Virus record (IMG/VR): IMGVR_UViG_3300034407_000115 | Span: 1 to 23,405 of that record | Length of the DNA stretch: 23,405 bases | DNA from: a virus | Reading direction: 5' to 3' (one strand) | Part shown: positions 22,254 to 23,405 of the stretch, in pieces | Layout of the letters: each line of letters begins with the position of its first letter | Numbering within the stretch: position 1 is the first letter of the stretch | Translations under genes and position numbers: made by a program | The notes under the pieces: model-generated | What the model saw: only the letters and a program-made list of their open reading frames with translations | Told to the model about the DNA's origin: nothing | The model's database searches: none

Positions 22254-22766
22254 TTACACTGCCATTTCTAATGCTGCTTCCAGCGTCTCATCGTTTCGTC
22301 TTGTCCATCCTCTACCAAAAGTATCGAACGTACTTAGACCTTCATAAAATTCCTGCCTTGCTTTATGCATAGGAACTATTATTTCTTCTGGAGCCATCTC
22401 TTCTACAGCTCGAAGCGTCATCGGTCCAATACCGCCATCTGCTTCCACACCAATAATTCGTTGTAATGCTTTGGCTGATCTACTCATACCACTGTTAACG
22501 CCCCAATCGAACACACACCAATCTACACCACTAGGTAACTCATCACAGCTACCTCGATCCCAATAATTGTTTTTGTATATTGGAGCTACGTCATCCACAG
22601 TAAGATCTCTCATCTCTTGTTCAGAGACTTCTCTTCCAACCCAGTCCTCATATACTTTTTTAGTAACACCGTGATTAGTGATCCCACCTGGATCGCTCGG
22701 ATGATTTACAAAACCCCCTTCGTGCTCTAGTAATAAGTGTAAACAATGCTCGTAATTTTGTATCAC
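22254..22766 (-). CDS. Endolysin, GH108-type N-acetylmuramidase with PG-binding region
   Basis: A 170-aa protein starting at GTG (22764-22766), with an AGGA site before it. The N-terminus has LLLEHEGGFVNHPSDPGGIT (11-30); Glu16 in the EGG motif is the expected catalytic acid, and NHGVT completes the GH108 signature. The middle has GVDWCVFDWGVNSGMSRSAK, and the segment GVEADGGIGPMTLRAV (about 106-121) is a PG-binding_3-type motif. It should cleave peptidoglycan glycan strands at the end of infection. No signal peptide is present, so it needs a holin for access; a holin candidate is encoded just upstream in transcription order. Confidence 0.85.
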   Translation of the reverse strand: MIQNYEHCLHLLLEHEGGFVNHPSDPGGITNHGVTKKVYEDWVGREVSEQEMRDLTVDDVAPIYKNNYWDRGSCDELPSGVDWCVFDWGVNSGMSRSAKALQRIIGVEADGGIGPMTLRAVEEMAPEEIIVPMHKARQEFYEGLSTFDTFGRGWTRRNDETLEAALEMAV

Positions 22767-22907
22767 TTAAGCTTTCCTTTTCTTAGCTTTCTTTTTAGGG
22801 AAGCCTGCCTTCATATTGGCATAGGCCTTTGGACTAATCGTGCTTTTCTTTTTAGAACGAGAAGTACCTTCTTTTTTCCTTTTATTCATGTTTGCATATA
22901 AACTCAT
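22767..22907 (-). CDS. 46-aa basic protein between holin and endolysin
   Basis: I read this 46-aa frame directly: ATG at 22905-22907 overlapping the stop of the holin candidate (ATGA), and TAA at 22767-22769 directly abutting the endolysin GTG. The sequence starts SLYANMNKRKK and ends FPKKKAKKRKA; nearly half of its residues are Lys or Arg. YANM occurs twice (4-7 and 29-32), as if from a small duplication. Short proteins beginning MSLYAN are frequent in marine phages, with unknown function. Tight coupling on both sides makes it very likely to be translated. Nucleic acid or envelope binding could follow from charge, but is not shown. Confidence 0.75.
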   Translation of the reverse strand: MSLYANMNKRKKEGTSRSKKKSTISPKAYANMKAGFPKKKAKKRKA

Positions 22908-23365
22908 TTAACTTTCCTCGCTTTGTCTATTGCCCTTGAGCCGAACCAAAAAGATAGTATAGCCGCAAAGATACCCTTAGTTTCGTCATCCCACAAGACA
23001 TTTATGGCTTCCGAGAAATTAGTGCCAGCTTTTAATGCTTCCATCAATAACGTGATCTCTATCGTAGCAAACAACAAAAAGAAAGCATAAGTGATTACGG
23101 GCCTTACCGATTTCTGTAACCCCGATATAAAACCAACACCTTGATTTATACTTATGTCATGTTGGATAAGACGATCATGCTCGTTATCTGCGCCCATTGT
23201 TTCGTACATGCGAACGTCATGGTCGTAGCCTGCGGCTCTTAATTCAGCCATCGTTCTCATTTTTTCTAATTCAAATTTATTGTCTTGTTTCTTAGCAAAC
23301 GCATCCGTAATAGCCGGAACCGCCGAACTAGCAAACCCAAGAACAGAACCTAATAATGCAAACAT
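22904..23365 (-). CDS. Holin candidate, three-helix type
   Basis: A 153-aa protein. An N-terminal hydrophobic helix (residues 2-22, FALLGSVLGFASSAVPAI) is followed by a charged cytoplasmic-type middle with KFELEKMRTMAELRAAGYDH and then two more membrane helices. One is around 89-110, starting at VRPVITYAFFLLFATIEI; the other, with GIFAAILSFWFGSRAID, is around 131-147. This resembles the Holin_3TM (PF11351-like) family of phages and gene transfer agents. It would time lysis by forming membrane holes for the endolysin encoded two genes later. A different membrane role is possible, but the endolysin neighbourhood is strong support. Confidence 0.7.
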   Translation of the reverse strand: MFALLGSVLGFASSAVPAITDAFAKKQDNKFELEKMRTMAELRAAGYDHDVRMYETMGADNEHDRLIQHDISINQGVGFISGLQKSVRPVITYAFFLLFATIEITLLMEALKAGTNFSEAINVLWDDETKGIFAAILSFWFGSRAIDKARKVK

Positions 23366-23366
23366 G

Positions 23367-23405
23367 TTATGCCTTCGCTTTCTTTTGTGCAGTCTTTGAA
23401 AGATC
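23367..23405 (-). CDS. C-terminal end of an unidentified upstream gene
   Basis: The last 12 codons and TAA of a minus-strand gene enter from the right edge, reading DLSKTAQKKAKA. The stop is one base before the holin start, so it is in the same operon. The fragment is too short to identify. In similar phages the portal or terminase gene lies upstream of such a lysis group, but nothing in the sequence shown proves this. Confidence 0.5.
   Translation of the reverse strand, partial: DLSKTAQKKAKA

Overview
The window is part of a tailed bacteriophage genome, most likely a podovirus of a marine alphaproteobacterial host (SAR11, SAR116 or Roseobacter-like). The sequence has moderate-to-low GC, no tRNA, no rRNA, no integrase and no host genes. 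The open frames are packed head to tail with 1-20 base overlaps and AGGAG-type ribosome binding sites. Many small proteins are of types I know from marine phage genomes. A family A DNA polymerase, P22-like adaptor and nozzle proteins and a set of ejection-type proteins with no tape measure favour a short-tailed phage. The co-chaperonin beside the scaffold and the convergent polymerase recall the HMO-2011-type group, but that placement is from memory and tentative.

Layout. At the left edge (1-437, plus strand) lie the C-terminal end of a family A DNA polymerase and a small coupled gene. Everything else is one long minus-strand late module, transcribed right to left and ending head-on in the small plus-strand gene with an 85-base overlap. 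In transcription order: an unidentified C-terminus (23367-23405); a lysis group (three-helix holin candidate, 46-aa basic protein, GH108 endolysin); a 78-aa mini-protein with a calcium-loop motif; a 71-aa helical protein; a GroES-like co-chaperonin; scaffold; a 153-aa protein; a 214-aa capsid-associated protein; the major capsid protein. A terminator, a 58-aa membrane protein missed by length cut-offs, a second terminator and a stretch with two inverted repeats follow (17972-18335).

After this break come two beta-rich virion proteins, a basic 91-aa protein, a 72-aa membrane protein, two head-tail adaptor candidates with a 107-aa protein between them, and a 235-aa protein that looks like the MptE/DUF115/GT42 Rossmann family. 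Then come tail and fibre genes (96, 150, 190, 436, 280 and 117 aa), the 623-aa nozzle-like protein, a 100-aa protein, and four internal or ejection-type proteins (237, 342, 410 and 1466 aa).

The genes together assemble the particle (scaffold plus co-chaperonin plus capsid), close the head, build the short tail and fibres, supply ejection proteins and lyse the cell. The least expected features are the GT42/DUF115-like gene among tail genes, the GroES homologue, the mid-module transcription break, and short peptide motifs that recur in otherwise unrelated virion proteins.
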